A DNA stretch of 64,000 bases. Origin: Nocardia australiensis. Lineage in GTDB: Bacteria > Actinomycetota > Actinomycetes > Mycobacteriales > Mycobacteriaceae. The first letter of the stretch is position 1. Every line of letters begins with the position of its first letter. The translations under genes and the position numbers were made by a program. Under the pieces are notes generated by a model, which was given only the letters and a program-made list of their open reading frames with translations, made no database searches and was not told the DNA's origin. Where the stretch lies: contig NZ_JAJFZM010000001.1 of NCBI RefSeq assembly GCF_020733705.1, positions 992,001 to 1,056,000 on the forward strand, written 5' to 3'. Below, piece by piece: positions 47,686-56,528 of this stretch.

Positions 47686-48339
47686 ATGACCGAGACCTCC
47701 GAGTCCAGCACAGCCGCACACTATTGGGAGGAGTTCTATCGAGACCGTGACCAGATCTGGACCGGTAACCCCAACCCGCTGCTGGTACGCGAGGTCGCCG
47801 GGCTGACGCCGGGTAGCGCGCTCGACCTCGGTTGCGGGGAAGGCGGGGATGCCGTTTGGCTGGCCAGGCAGGGATGGCAGGTCACCGCGGTCGATGTCTC
47901 CGCAACGGCGCTGCACCGCGCCGCAAAACATGCGCGAGAAGCTGGTGTCGGGGATCGCATTACGTGGGCGGAACACGATCTCGCACATTCCTTTCCGAGT
48001 GGATCGTTCGATCTTGTCTCGGCACAGTTCTTCCACTCCCCCGTCGAGCGGAAAGACGAGCGGATCACGGCGCTGCGCCGGGCCGCGGCGGCGGTGGGGC
48101 CCGGCGGCGTGCTGGTGATCGGGTCACACGCGGGCTGGCCGAAGTTCGCCGAACATGTCGAGCACCCGCCGACCGATGTGCACTTTCCGACCATTCCGGA
48201 GGTCATCGATGGGCTCGAACTCGCTCCAGAAGCGTGGCAGGTCGAGACGGCGGATGAAGTAGAGCGGGAAATGACCGGACCGGAGGGACAGATCGGCAGC
48301 CGAAGCGACACCGTGCTGCGGATTCGGCGCGTCCGGTAG
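47686..48339 (+). CDS. Class I SAM-dependent methyltransferase
   Basis: A 217-residue methyltransferase. The SAM motif is ALDLGCGEGGDAVWLARQGWQVTAVDVS; a second conserved segment DLVSAQFFHSP follows. The N-terminal YWEEFYRDRDQIWTGNPNPLL resembles tellurite/thiol methyltransferases (TehB-like). Substrate unknown. ATG 47686 is near a GACGCG region without a strong Shine-Dalgarno site. Confidence 0.87.
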   Translation: MTETSESSTAAHYWEEFYRDRDQIWTGNPNPLLVREVAGLTPGSALDLGCGEGGDAVWLARQGWQVTAVDVSATALHRAAKHAREAGVGDRITWAEHDLAHSFPSGSFDLVSAQFFHSPVERKDERITALRRAAAAVGPGGVLVIGSHAGWPKFAEHVEHPPTDVHFPTIPEVIDGLELAPEAWQVETADEVEREMTGPEGQIGSRSDTVLRIRRVR

Positions 48340-48348
48340 TCGCGGCGC

Positions 48349-48380
48349 GGTTCCCAGGAACCTCCCAGCTGGGCCCCAGC
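48349..48380. other. Two short inverted repeats before glycosyltransferase gene
   Basis: GGTTCC-CA-GGAACC (48349-48362) and the palindrome CCCAGCTGGG (48364-48373), whose CCAGCTG core recurs at 48375-48381, lie in the 74 bp between the methyltransferase stop and the glycosyltransferase start. They could be an operator or terminator; neither is established. Confidence 0.35.
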
Positions 48381-48413
48381 TGCACGCCAGCGCGGTTGCC
48401 GAAGGTGGTCATC

Positions 48414-49658
48414 ATGACCGAAACCGCGACCGCCGCGCACCGGGCGGAACCGACCGATACGGTGACCACGCCCGTCCTGGATGTCGTGATTCCCGTATTC
48501 AACGAGGAAACCGACCTCGGGATGTGCGTGCGTCGCCTGCACGAATACCTTCGTGACGGGTTTTCGTTCCCGGCGCGCATCACCATCGCCGACAATGCGA
48601 GTACCGACGACACCATGCAGGTCGCGCGGCTACTCGCCGACGAACTGGACGACGTGCGAGTAGTGCACCTGGACGCCAAGGGGCGCGGCCGGGCGTTGCG
48701 CAACGTATGGGAGAGTTCCGATGCCCAGGTCGTCGCCTATATGGACGTCGACCTGTCCACCGACCTGAATGCGCTGCTGCCGCTGGTAGCACCGTTGATC
48801 ACGGGTCATTCCGATCTGGCCATCGGCACCCGATTGAGTGCGTCGTCGCGGGTGGTGCGCGGACCCAAGCGCGAGATCATCTCCCGCTGCTACAACCTGC
48901 TGCTGAAAGCCTCACTACAGGCGCATTTTTCGGATGCGCAGTGCGGATTCAAGGCAATGCGCACCGAAGTGGCGCGCCGGCTGCTTCCGCTGGTTCGCGA
49001 CGGCGAGTGGTTCTTCGATACCGAACTGCTGGTGCTCGCGGAACGGACCGGACTGCGAATTCACGAAGTGCCGGTCGACTGGATCGATGATCCCGACAGT
49101 CGCGTCGACATCGTCGATACCGCGCGTAAAGACCTGCGCGGCATCGGCAGGCTCGCTGGCGCGCTGGCCACCGGCGCGCTGCCGCTGGATGAGCTACGCC
49201 AGGCGCTCGGGCGCGAGCCGCTGGTGGCCGGGGTACCGCTCGGCATGGTCGGGCAGTTGGTGCGATTCGCCATTGTCGGGGTGTTGAGCACCCTGGCCTA
49301 TCTGCTGCTTTATGTTGTCCTGCAATCGTTTCTGGGCGCACAACCCGCGAACTTCTTCGCGCTGTTGATTACCGCCGTGGGTAATACGGCGGCCAATCGG
49401 GCCTTCACCTTCGGTGTGCGCGGGTCCGGCGGTGTGGTGACACACCAGTTCCAGGGCCTGGTGATCTTCGGCACCGGGCTGGCGTTGACCAGCGGATCGC
49501 TTTTCGCGCTACATCATTGGGCGCCCGGCGCGGCGGTCCACCTCGAACTGTTCGTATTGGTGCTGGCAAATCTGATCGCGACGTCGATTCGGTTCGTCGG
49601 ATTGCGCTGGGTCTTCCGCAATCCCGGCAGCCGCGCCGAGGCAGGAAAGCTTCGATGA
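48414..49658 (+). CDS. Glycosyltransferase family 2 with C-terminal GtrA domain
   Basis: A 414-residue membrane protein. The N-terminal GT-A domain has VVIPVFNEETDLGMCVRRLHEYL and the catalytic DVDLSTDLNALLP (DxD); it resembles polyprenyl-phosphate hexose synthases. The C-terminal part is a four-helix GtrA domain (LVRFAIVGVLSTLAYLLLYVVL and FFALLITAVGNTAANRAFTF), which flips or presents the lipid-linked sugar. ATG 48414 has GGTGG 6 nt upstream; the stop overlaps the next gene by ATGA. It likely charges decaprenyl-phosphate with a sugar for the coupled GT39-like enzyme. Confidence 0.92.
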   Translation: MTETATAAHRAEPTDTVTTPVLDVVIPVFNEETDLGMCVRRLHEYLRDGFSFPARITIADNASTDDTMQVARLLADELDDVRVVHLDAKGRGRALRNVWESSDAQVVAYMDVDLSTDLNALLPLVAPLITGHSDLAIGTRLSASSRVVRGPKREIISRCYNLLLKASLQAHFSDAQCGFKAMRTEVARRLLPLVRDGEWFFDTELLVLAERTGLRIHEVPVDWIDDPDSRVDIVDTARKDLRGIGRLAGALATGALPLDELRQALGREPLVAGVPLGMVGQLVRFAIVGVLSTLAYLLLYVVLQSFLGAQPANFFALLITAVGNTAANRAFTFGVRGSGGVVTHQFQGLVIFGTGLALTSGSLFALHHWAPGAAVHLELFVLVLANLIATSIRFVGLRWVFRNPGSRAEAGKLR

Positions 49659-51625
49659 CGACCACACTGACCACCGCGCCGCCGGCGACATCTGCGCAGC
49701 CACCCCGCAAACGCGAAACCCGCTGGGAATACCCCGCGTTGGCGTTGCTTTTGATCGGCACCGCTGCCGCCTACCTGTGCGATCTCAGTTCGAGCGGCTG
49801 GGCGAATTCATTCTATTCCGCTGCGGTGCAAGCGGGTTCGCAGTCGTGGAAGGCATTCTTCTTCGGCTCGTCGGACGCGGCCAATTCGATCACCGTCGAC
49901 AAACCGCCCGCGTCACTGTGGCTGATGGAGCTGTCGGTACGGGCCTTCGGGCTCAACAGCTGGAGCATTCTGGTGCCCGAGGTGCTGCTCGGGGTCGCGA
50001 CGGTGGCGTTGCTGTGGGCGACGGTACGCAGGCCGTTCGGCCCGGCCGCCGGGCTACTGGCCGGGCTGGCGCTGGCGGTGACTCCGGTTGCGGCGCTGAT
50101 GTTCCGGTTCAACAACCCCGACGCGCTGCTGGTGTTCCTGATGGTGGCCGCCGCGTGGGCGATGACGCGGGCGGTCGAAGACGGGCGCACACGATGGTTG
50201 GTGCTCACCGGTGTACTGATCGGATTCGGGTTCCTCACAAAACAATTGCAGGTGCTACTTGTGGTGCCGCCACTGGCGCTGACCTATCTGATCGCCGGTC
50301 CGCGGCAGCTCGGCAAACGAGTGTGGCAGTTGCTGGCGGCGGGGGCAGCCATGATCGTCGGAGCGGGTTGGTGGTTGCTGATCGTGGAGCTGTGGCCCGC
50401 GTCGTCGCGGCCGTGGATCGGTGGTTCGGCGAACAACTCGATTCTGGAGTTGACCCTCGGCTATAACGGGCTCGGCCGCTTGAACGGTCATGAGCACGGC
50501 AGTGTCGGCCGCGGTGGCGAACTACCGCCGGGTGGCAGTGGGATGTGGGGCAATACCGGCATCACCCGCATGTTCGAACCCGCGCAGGGTGGGCAGATCG
50601 CCTGGCTCATCCCCGCCGCTCTGGTGGCGCTCATGGCAGGAATTTTGCTGCGCGGCAAGGCTGTTCGTACCGATCGGCAACGTGCCGCGCTGATCCTCTG
50701 GGGCGGTTGGCTGCTGGTGGCCGGGCTGGTCTTCAGTTTCATGGCGGGCATTTTCCACCAGTACTACACGGTGGTGCTCGCCCCGGCCATTGCCGCGCTG
50801 GTCGGCGCGGGTGCGGTGCTGCTTTGGCGGGAGCGGCGGCGGTTGTGGGTGCGGCTGGCGTTCGCTCTCGCGGTGGGGTTGACCACCGCGACTGCGTGGA
50901 TGTTGTTGTCGCGCAGCGCGAGTTTCGTGCCGTGGCTGCGGTGGGCGGTGCTGGTTGTCGGCGTGCTCGCGACGATCACACTGGCGTTTCCCGCGCCTCG
51001 GAGGGTTTCGGCGGTCGTCGCGTTGGCCGTCGCATGCACCGGTTTGGCCGGACCGGTCGCCTACACCATCAACACGATCGCCACCGGGCACGCGGGCGCG
51101 ATCCCGACCGCCGGGCCGCACACCGGCGGAATGTTGGGGCATCGGCCGCCGGGAGGCGAGGGGGCGTTCTGGATGGGCGGGCCGCCCAATAGCGCGGGTG
51201 GTATGCCGGGCGGCAGCGCGAACGGCCGAGGCGGCGAAGACGGAATGCTGGGCGGAGCGGGCAATATGCTCATGGCCCGCAACCCGAGCGACCAGGTGGT
51301 GACGCTGCTGAAAACCAACAGCGCTGACTACACCTGGGCAGCCGCCGCCGTCGGCTCCAACAGCGCCGCCGGCTTCCAACTGGCCGCCCAACTACCCGTA
51401 ATGCCCGTCGGCGGTTTCAACGGCAGCGACCCATCCCCCACCCTGGACCAGTTCAAACAGTATGTGGCCCAAGGGAAAATCCACTACTTCATCGGCGGCA
51501 GCCACAGCGGACCGGGCTCCTCCAGCACCTCGACCAGCGCGCAGATAACGCAGTGGATCCAGGAAACCTTCACCGCCACCGAGGTAGACGGTGTCACGCT
51601 CTACGACCTGACCCCGAAACACTGA
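49655..51625 (+). CDS. GT39/ArnT-like membrane glycosyltransferase
   Basis: A 656-residue polytopic glycosyltransferase that transfers sugar from a polyprenyl phosphate to an extracytoplasmic acceptor. The first outer loop has SITVDKPPASLWLMELSVRAFGLNSW (the conserved DKPP). About 12 membrane segments are followed by a Gly/Met-rich outer loop (residues about 495-540, GGMPGGSANGRGG) and a soluble C-terminal domain. ATGA overlap with the GT2-GtrA gene and AGGAAAG upstream indicate coupled synthesis. A hairpin terminator follows. Acceptor (protein, arabinogalactan or lipid) unknown. Confidence 0.9.
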   Translation: MTTTLTTAPPATSAQPPRKRETRWEYPALALLLIGTAAAYLCDLSSSGWANSFYSAAVQAGSQSWKAFFFGSSDAANSITVDKPPASLWLMELSVRAFGLNSWSILVPEVLLGVATVALLWATVRRPFGPAAGLLAGLALAVTPVAALMFRFNNPDALLVFLMVAAAWAMTRAVEDGRTRWLVLTGVLIGFGFLTKQLQVLLVVPPLALTYLIAGPRQLGKRVWQLLAAGAAMIVGAGWWLLIVELWPASSRPWIGGSANNSILELTLGYNGLGRLNGHEHGSVGRGGELPPGGSGMWGNTGITRMFEPAQGGQIAWLIPAALVALMAGILLRGKAVRTDRQRAALILWGGWLLVAGLVFSFMAGIFHQYYTVVLAPAIAALVGAGAVLLWRERRRLWVRLAFALAVGLTTATAWMLLSRSASFVPWLRWAVLVVGVLATITLAFPAPRRVSAVVALAVACTGLAGPVAYTINTIATGHAGAIPTAGPHTGGMLGHRPPGGEGAFWMGGPPNSAGGMPGGSANGRGGEDGMLGGAGNMLMARNPSDQVVTLLKTNSADYTWAAAAVGSNSAAGFQLAAQLPVMPVGGFNGSDPSPTLDQFKQYVAQGKIHYFIGGSHSGPGSSSTSTSAQITQWIQETFTATEVDGVTLYDLTPKH

Positions 51626-51643
51626 TCCACAGTCCCGCACAGC

Positions 51644-51674
51644 GATTCGCCCGGCTTCCACAGCCGGGCGAATC
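51644..51674 (+). terminator. Hairpin terminator after glycosyltransferase operon
   Basis: A perfect 13-bp stem GATTCGCCCGGCT/AGCCGGGCGAATC with a 5-nt loop, 18 bp past the GT39-like stop codon. There is no T-tract, but the stem is strong and well placed. Confidence 0.85.
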
Positions 51675-51816
51675 ATGCTCTCCTGGAATGTTTTACGACA
51701 TCAGGTTGCTGTGCACCGCGCGCACTGCGCACAAATCCGCGTGGTTGACCGCGCACGACGGTCGGTGCCGTCGCCGACAGCGCGGCGTGGCCCGAAGGGG
51801 TGATAGGTTCGCCGAC

Positions 51817-52692
51817 ATGCCCAGCTCGGATGAGAAGACGGTCGGCTTGGTCCTGGTCACCTACCAGAGCGCTGAGGATCTACCCGGATTCCTGGAGACC
51901 CTTCCGGCGGCAGTGGAGCCGTACGCCGTTGACGTGATCGGCATCGACAACGTCTCTACCGACCGCAGCGCCGATATCGTCGAAGAATTCGGCGGCCGAG
52001 TCATCCGCAACACTCAAAATGTCGGCCTGGCCGCAGCAATCAACCAGGGCGCCGCGGCGAGCAGCGCGGAGTGGATTCTGGTCGCCAATCCCGACACCGA
52101 ACTCGCACCCGGCTCAATCGCGGCGTTGATCGAGACCGCGAATGCTGATGAACGGATCGGCATGATCGGGCCACGTATCGCGCGCCTGGACGGCGAGCCG
52201 TACCCGAGTGGACGACGGTTCCCCTCGCTGGCGGTCGGCATCGCTCACGCGCTGCTGGGTGGTATCTGGCCGGGCAATCCGGCGACGCGCCGTTACTTCG
52301 GCGAGTCGGTTACCGAAATCAGCGATGTGGACTGGATTTCCGGCTGCTGCATGTTGTTTCGACGCGAGGCATTCGACGCGGTGGGCGGCTTCGACGACCG
52401 CTACTTCCTCTACTTCGAGGAAACCAAGATGGCCCTCGATATGCACCGCGGTGGGTGGCGGGTCGTACTTGACCCGAACGTGGAGATCCGCCACCGCGAG
52501 GGCGGCAGTATGCGGTCCGCGCCGTTCCGGAAAGTCCGCTCGCACCACCGCAGTGCCCTGCGGTTCTACTGCGATTACCACAAGGGATCACCGTGGATCG
52601 TGTTCGCGCCGTTGGTAGCGGCCGGACTGATCGTTCGTGGTGTGGTGGCGGTGGCACGGACCGCGCTGCTCCAGCGGCTGAAGAACCGCTAG
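51817..52692 (+). CDS. Glycosyltransferase family 2 (rhamnosyltransferase-like)
   Basis: A 291-residue GT-A glycosyltransferase. The nucleotide-sugar region is LVLVTYQSAEDLPGFLETL, DNVSTDRSADIV and NPDTELAPGSIAALI (NPD for DxD); WISGCCMLFRREAFDAVGGFDDRYFLYFEE is the acceptor/base segment of rhamnosyl/galactofuranosyl transferases such as WbbL-like. A C-terminal hydrophobic stretch may anchor it. The ATG is preceded by TAGGTT 7 nt upstream (51804-51809), suggesting leaderless translation. Likely cell-wall polysaccharide synthesis. Confidence 0.9.
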   Translation: MPSSDEKTVGLVLVTYQSAEDLPGFLETLPAAVEPYAVDVIGIDNVSTDRSADIVEEFGGRVIRNTQNVGLAAAINQGAAASSAEWILVANPDTELAPGSIAALIETANADERIGMIGPRIARLDGEPYPSGRRFPSLAVGIAHALLGGIWPGNPATRRYFGESVTEISDVDWISGCCMLFRREAFDAVGGFDDRYFLYFEETKMALDMHRGGWRVVLDPNVEIRHREGGSMRSAPFRKVRSHHRSALRFYCDYHKGSPWIVFAPLVAAGLIVRGVVAVARTALLQRLKNR

Positions 52693-52780
52693 ACGAACGG
52701 CTGCTCGTCCGGGTCGCCCCTTGGTCCACGCCTCCATTTCGTCAACATCGAACTCGAACTCGACTGGTTGGTCATGCGCG

Positions 52781-53296
52781 TCAGCGGCCAGACGTCACAC
52801 CGAACGCGGACAGCGCGGTGGCCATCTTCATCACCAGTCGGTTCGGCGTCTTCTGAACAGGCTTGAACCCGTATCGGGCATAAAAGCTGGCCGCCGCCTC
52901 GTCGATCGCGTCGACAACGATCAGACGGCCACCCGAGGTCTGGGCCGCGCCCATCATCTTCGTGACCGCGTCCACGAGCAACTGCTCGCCGAGCCCCTGG
53001 CCATGTAGGGACTGATCGAGCGCGAATTTGGCGAGCAGAAACGCCGGAACGCTACTCATCCCAGAGGAGAGCGCCTGAGACAGCCCGTCGACGTCGCGCA
53101 ACACGGTGGTCGGCGCGATCGCGTAGTAGGCACGCACCGTCGGGTCGGACTCGGTCACCCACACGTAAGTGCGGCTTGTCCAGCGCTGCTCGCTCTGCAA
53201 CGCCATCCCGCACAACCAACCGTTCAACTCGAGCTTTCCGCAGTCGAACGAATCGAGTTTATGGTCGACAGTGATCGCCGTCGAAATCCAGCTCAC
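52781..53296 (-). CDS. GNAT toxin of TacT/AtaT type
   Basis: A 171-residue GNAT acetyltransferase paired with a DUF1778 antitoxin. Acetyl-CoA motif HGQGLGEQLLVDAV and the catalytic Tyr in SFYARYGFKPV match TacT toxins that acetylate aminoacyl-tRNA and stop translation. The start GTG overlaps the antitoxin stop (GTGA), so they are coupled. The toxin runs to nearly the stop of the leftward region; no other gene is in the unit. Toxicity is inferred from family and pairing. Confidence 0.92.
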   Translation of the reverse strand: MSWISTAITVDHKLDSFDCGKLELNGWLCGMALQSEQRWTSRTYVWVTESDPTVRAYYAIAPTTVLRDVDGLSQALSSGMSSVPAFLLAKFALDQSLHGQGLGEQLLVDAVTKMMGAAQTSGGRLIVVDAIDEAAASFYARYGFKPVQKTPNRLVMKMATALSAFGVTSGR

Positions 53297-53562
53297 CGGC
53301 GGACGAAGACACGAGGCTTGGTCGCGGCCTCGGCCAGGGCGGGAGCCTCATCCGCCACGTCGAGCGACGACATCATCGCGTCGAACTGGGCGGCGGGCAT
53401 CAGCGTGCGGCTCGACAGCGCCAGGATACGATCCGCACGATCGTGAGCGGCGGTCCGGATGAACTCGCTGAGCCGTTCGTTGACGGCATCAGCAGCCGCC
53501 TGGATCTGGATCTGGAGATCCTTGTCCAGGCGTAGTTCGACTCGCTCAGTTTTCGCTGTCAT
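53293..53562 (-). CDS. DUF1778 antitoxin (TacA-type, RHH)
   Basis: An 89-residue ribbon-helix-helix protein. The N-terminal DNA-binding strand is ERVELRLDKDLQIQIQAAADAVNERLSEFIRTAAHDRADRIL and a disordered C-terminus wraps the toxin. ATG 53562 follows GAGGC at 8 nt; a GTG one codon upstream is an alternative. It precedes the toxin with a 4-bp overlap. Repeats at 53634-53654 may be the autoregulatory site. Confidence 0.92.
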   Translation of the reverse strand: MTAKTERVELRLDKDLQIQIQAAADAVNERLSEFIRTAAHDRADRILALSSRTLMPAAQFDAMMSSLDVADEAPALAEAATKPRVFVRR

Positions 53563-53633
53563 CACGTTTGCCTCGTTGCTAGGTGTGGAACCAACCCGCG
53601 CGGCGGATGTTCGTGGTCGTTGATGATGATTTC

Positions 53634-53654
53634 AATGTACGGTGAATGTACGGT
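53634..53654 (-). promoter_or_regulatory. Direct repeats upstream of the toxin-antitoxin operon
   Basis: AATGTACGGT occurs twice (53634-53643 and 53645-53654), 11 bp apart, about one helical turn. This is the spacing expected for adjacent ribbon-helix-helix dimers. It lies about 70 bp upstream of the antitoxin start, so it could sit at the promoter. Apart from this, the 390 bp from 53563 to 53952 holds nothing I recognise. Confidence 0.5.
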
Positions 53655-53952
53655 ATGCGCCACCCCGATAGATGCGGTCGCGCCGGATCATCGACCACCA
53701 GGTCGGAGTTGCCAGGTTCATCGATGCCGATCCGAACAACGTGGTAGATCATGAATCCGGCACATAGGGTCTGAGAGTCCGGCCTGCTCTGGTCGCACCG
53801 AAACAGCTCGTAGCGGATCGGCGCGAAGTAGCTCGGGGGCTTGTCGGTGACACGCTCCGGCGGGCGCGGCCGGCCGGGGAGTCCAAGATTCGCACGGCAT
53901 GATTCCTGGGTGGGGAGTGCACGGATCGACAAGGGGGGTTGGGGGCAATAGC

Positions 53953-54990
53953 GTGCTCGAGGTGACTGTTGGGGACGATCAATTGTTAAGTGCTGTTGCG
54001 GAATTCGAGCGTTCGGTGCGCGCGCAGGAGCCGGAGGAGATGACGGAGGCACACGGTGAGCTGCGTGTGCTGATCGGTGACGCGAGTGATGCGGCGCTGA
54101 AAGAGGCGGGGCCGCGGCTGGCCGCCGTGCTCGACGATGTGCCGCTTGGTGGCAGAGCGGATATCGGGGCGATGATCGGTTACTGCGTCGAGGTCGGCGC
54201 CGACCCGGTCGTATGCGCACCAGGGGTGCTGGCGAATCTCGCGAATGCGCTGGAAAACGCTCAGGGGTTGGTCGAGCAGTGGGCCACGACCATGGACTTC
54301 GACCTGCCCGACCCCACGGACATCGACAACGAGCACGAACTACTGGAGCCGATGATCGAAGCGTTCGGGTTCGAGGCGACCCTGTCCTGGCTGACGCTGT
54401 CCTCGTGGTTGACGGCCTCGCTGTCCATGTTGCAGCGCAAGGCGGTTCGCCAGCGCCTCAGCACACCCATCCGCGAACTGCTGACGCAGCGGTATCACAG
54501 CTACGCGCAGGCCACCGATTCCGATAGCAAGGACATCGACTACGCACTGCTGGTGCTGGACGACGAGCCGCTGATCGCCCTGGATCGCGAAACCGGTACC
54601 GGCTACCAGCTGCGTATCAGCGGGATCGCCGACAACTTCCAGCTGCAAACCCTGCTCGGCGACGCACTCGTCGGTGGCGGATATCTGCGCGGCGAGGCGC
54701 CGTCGGCCGAAGCGGTCGCGGTCTCTCGCGATGCCGACGGCCGAGAATCGACCGTCTGCTCATTCCTGTTTCACGCCCCCGACGGAACCAGGATCTGGAA
54801 CGAGGCCGCGCCAGCCGATATCCCGGTCATCGACGACAATCGGGTACTCGTACTCGACGAGATGCCGTATCCACATCACTTCCCGGCGCTGCGGTACTAC
54901 CCGAGCATGACCGCTGAACTGGTGCTGGAGCGGACACTGAGTCCGATGGAGTGCGTTGCCTGGTTCGAGCACGTGCGGCCCGTCGGGTAG
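53953..54990 (+). CDS. Hypothetical protein, 345 aa
   Basis: A soluble acidic protein of about 345 residues that I do not recognise. It starts at GTG 53953, set by a G-run about 7 nt upstream; the frame also runs up to ATG 53899. The N-terminal half is helical (EFERSVRAQEPEEMTEAHGELRVL, LANLANALENAQGLVEQW), the middle has two Trp-rich stretches (ATLSWLTLSSWLTASLSMLQRKAVRQRL) and the C-terminal half is strand-rich with Asp/Glu (DIDYALLVLDDEPLIALDRETGTGYQLRISGI). It may be a regulatory or scaffold protein. It is divergent from the toxin-antitoxin pair and convergent with the TetR gene 10 bp away. Confidence 0.75.
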   Translation: MLEVTVGDDQLLSAVAEFERSVRAQEPEEMTEAHGELRVLIGDASDAALKEAGPRLAAVLDDVPLGGRADIGAMIGYCVEVGADPVVCAPGVLANLANALENAQGLVEQWATTMDFDLPDPTDIDNEHELLEPMIEAFGFEATLSWLTLSSWLTASLSMLQRKAVRQRLSTPIRELLTQRYHSYAQATDSDSKDIDYALLVLDDEPLIALDRETGTGYQLRISGIADNFQLQTLLGDALVGGGYLRGEAPSAEAVAVSRDADGRESTVCSFLFHAPDGTRIWNEAAPADIPVIDDNRVLVLDEMPYPHHFPALRYYPSMTAELVLERTLSPMECVAWFEHVRPVG

Positions 54991-55000
54991 TCGGTCCGAG

Positions 55001-55615
55001 TCAATTGGGTGCGTTCAGAGCGGTGTGTAGGGTGGCCGACCATTGCTGAATGATCTGTTCGCGGCGGGCCGAGTCGTCGGTGAGGACGTCGGCGAGGCCG
55101 AGGCCACGGGCCAGGTCGAGGGTGGCTTGGACGAGGTGGTGGGCGACGGGGTCGGAGTCGTCCACGCCAAGGGCTTCGACGGCGCGGCGGTGGGCGGTGC
55201 GTCCGAATTTGGCTTCCAGCGGAACAATTCGTTCGCGCAGGGCAGGGTCGGCGGCGGCGTGGGTCCACACCTGAAGGGCGGCCTTGAACAGCGGAGAGGT
55301 GTAGGACTCGACGAGACCGGCGACCACCGCACGGGTGCGCCCCGCCCCTTCGGCGACGGCCGCGACCGAAAGCGCTTCGATCTTGGCCTGATCCATGCGC
55401 GTATCGAACATGTACTCGAGGGCGGCGGTGATCAGGTCTTCTCTGGTCGGGAAGTGATGTTGCGCGGCACCGCGCGAAACCCCGGCTCGTTCGGCGACAA
55501 CGGCGACTGTCGCGGCCGTCCAGCCGGTGTCGGCCAAGCAGTCGATGGTTGCCTCGAGCAGCCGCTGCCGGGTGGCCCGGCTGCGGTCCTGCTTGGGTTC
55601 GTGCGGTGTCGCCAT
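55001..55615 (-). CDS. TetR family regulator of the acc/fadE operon
   Basis: A 204-residue TetR regulator. The helix-turn-helix is LLEATIDCLADTGWTAATVAVVAERAGVSRGAAQHHFPTREDL. It follows the enoyl-CoA hydratase gene by 5 bp on the same strand, so it is the last gene of the carboxylase operon and likely regulates it in response to an acyl-CoA intermediate. No operator is visible within the window because the operon promoter lies off the right side. Confidence 0.92.
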   Translation of the reverse strand: MATPHEPKQDRSRATRQRLLEATIDCLADTGWTAATVAVVAERAGVSRGAAQHHFPTREDLITAALEYMFDTRMDQAKIEALSVAAVAEGAGRTRAVVAGLVESYTSPLFKAALQVWTHAAADPALRERIVPLEAKFGRTAHRRAVEALGVDDSDPVAHHLVQATLDLARGLGLADVLTDDSARREQIIQQWSATLHTALNAPN

Positions 55616-55620
55616 GGCCG

Positions 55621-56403
55621 CTATTCTGCCCAGCTCGGTGGACGGCGCTGTAGGAAGGCCGTCATGCCCTCGTGTACCTCGGGGGTGCCGAAGAAGCTCG
55701 CCGAGCGTGCGGCGAGTTCTTCGGCTGAAGCATCGAACCCGGCGAGCAGGTCGGCGTTCACCAATTTCTTGGCCTCGGCCAAACCCTGCGGCGAGCCCTT
55801 GCGCAGCTCGGCAGACAGCCGCTCGACCTCGCCGGCCGGGTCGGCGGCTGTCACTGTGACGAGGCCGATCCGCTCGGCCACCTCGGCACCGAACTTCTCG
55901 CCGGTGAGGTAGTACCGGCTCGCCGCGCGAGCACTCAGGCGCGGGAGCAGAGTAAGCGAAATCATGAACGGCGCCAACCCGATTCGCACTTCGGTTAGAG
56001 CGAAGCTGCTGGCGGGACCGGCGACCACGATGTCACAGGCGGCGACGATGCCCATCCCGCCCGCCCGCACATTGCCGTCGATCTGCGCGATCACCGGCTT
56101 CGGCGTTTCCACCAGGCGACGCAGCACCCCGATCATCACGCGGGTGCGTTCATCGGCGGCCACCGCCGGGTCGACGTTGCCGGCCTCGCTCAGATCCGCA
56201 CCGGCGCAGAAGGTATTTCCAGTGTGCGCGAGCACAATCGCGCGCACGGCCGGGTCGGCTGCGGCGGCGTCCAGACCCGCGAGCAGTTCGGCCACGAGCC
56301 TGGATGACAGCGCATTGCGGTTGTGCGGCGAATCGAAGGTCAGCGTGGCCAACCCGGCACGGATCTCGTACCGTACGTACGGCGATTCGGTGCTGTCGCT
56401 CAT
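55621..56403 (-). CDS. echA7: Enoyl-CoA hydratase/isomerase (EchA7-like)
   Basis: A 260-residue crotonase-fold enzyme. Oxyanion and catalytic region: NTFCAGADLSEAGN, GNVRAGGMGIVAACDIVVAG and TEVRIGLAPFMISL. Family activity is hydration or related chemistry on an acyl-CoA. ATG 56403 has AGGAGGC 5 nt upstream. It is the last catabolic gene in the operon before the TetR gene. Gene order (fadE13-accD2-accA2-fadE12-echA7) matches M. tuberculosis, which supports the symbol. Confidence 0.9.
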   Translation of the reverse strand: MSDSTESPYVRYEIRAGLATLTFDSPHNRNALSSRLVAELLAGLDAAAADPAVRAIVLAHTGNTFCAGADLSEAGNVDPAVAADERTRVMIGVLRRLVETPKPVIAQIDGNVRAGGMGIVAACDIVVAGPASSFALTEVRIGLAPFMISLTLLPRLSARAASRYYLTGEKFGAEVAERIGLVTVTAADPAGEVERLSAELRKGSPQGLAEAKKLVNADLLAGFDASAEELAARSASFFGTPEVHEGMTAFLQRRPPSWAE

Positions 56404-56528
56404 CGAGCCTCCTGTGTTATGCGGGAGCTCCCGCACCCCGTCTGATGTCTGCTCCGCGCATTGCCAGGCGTAAACCTTTGCAGTGCAACGCATCCGATGG
56501 GGCGGCAATGGCTGCCGGCCCGACCGGA

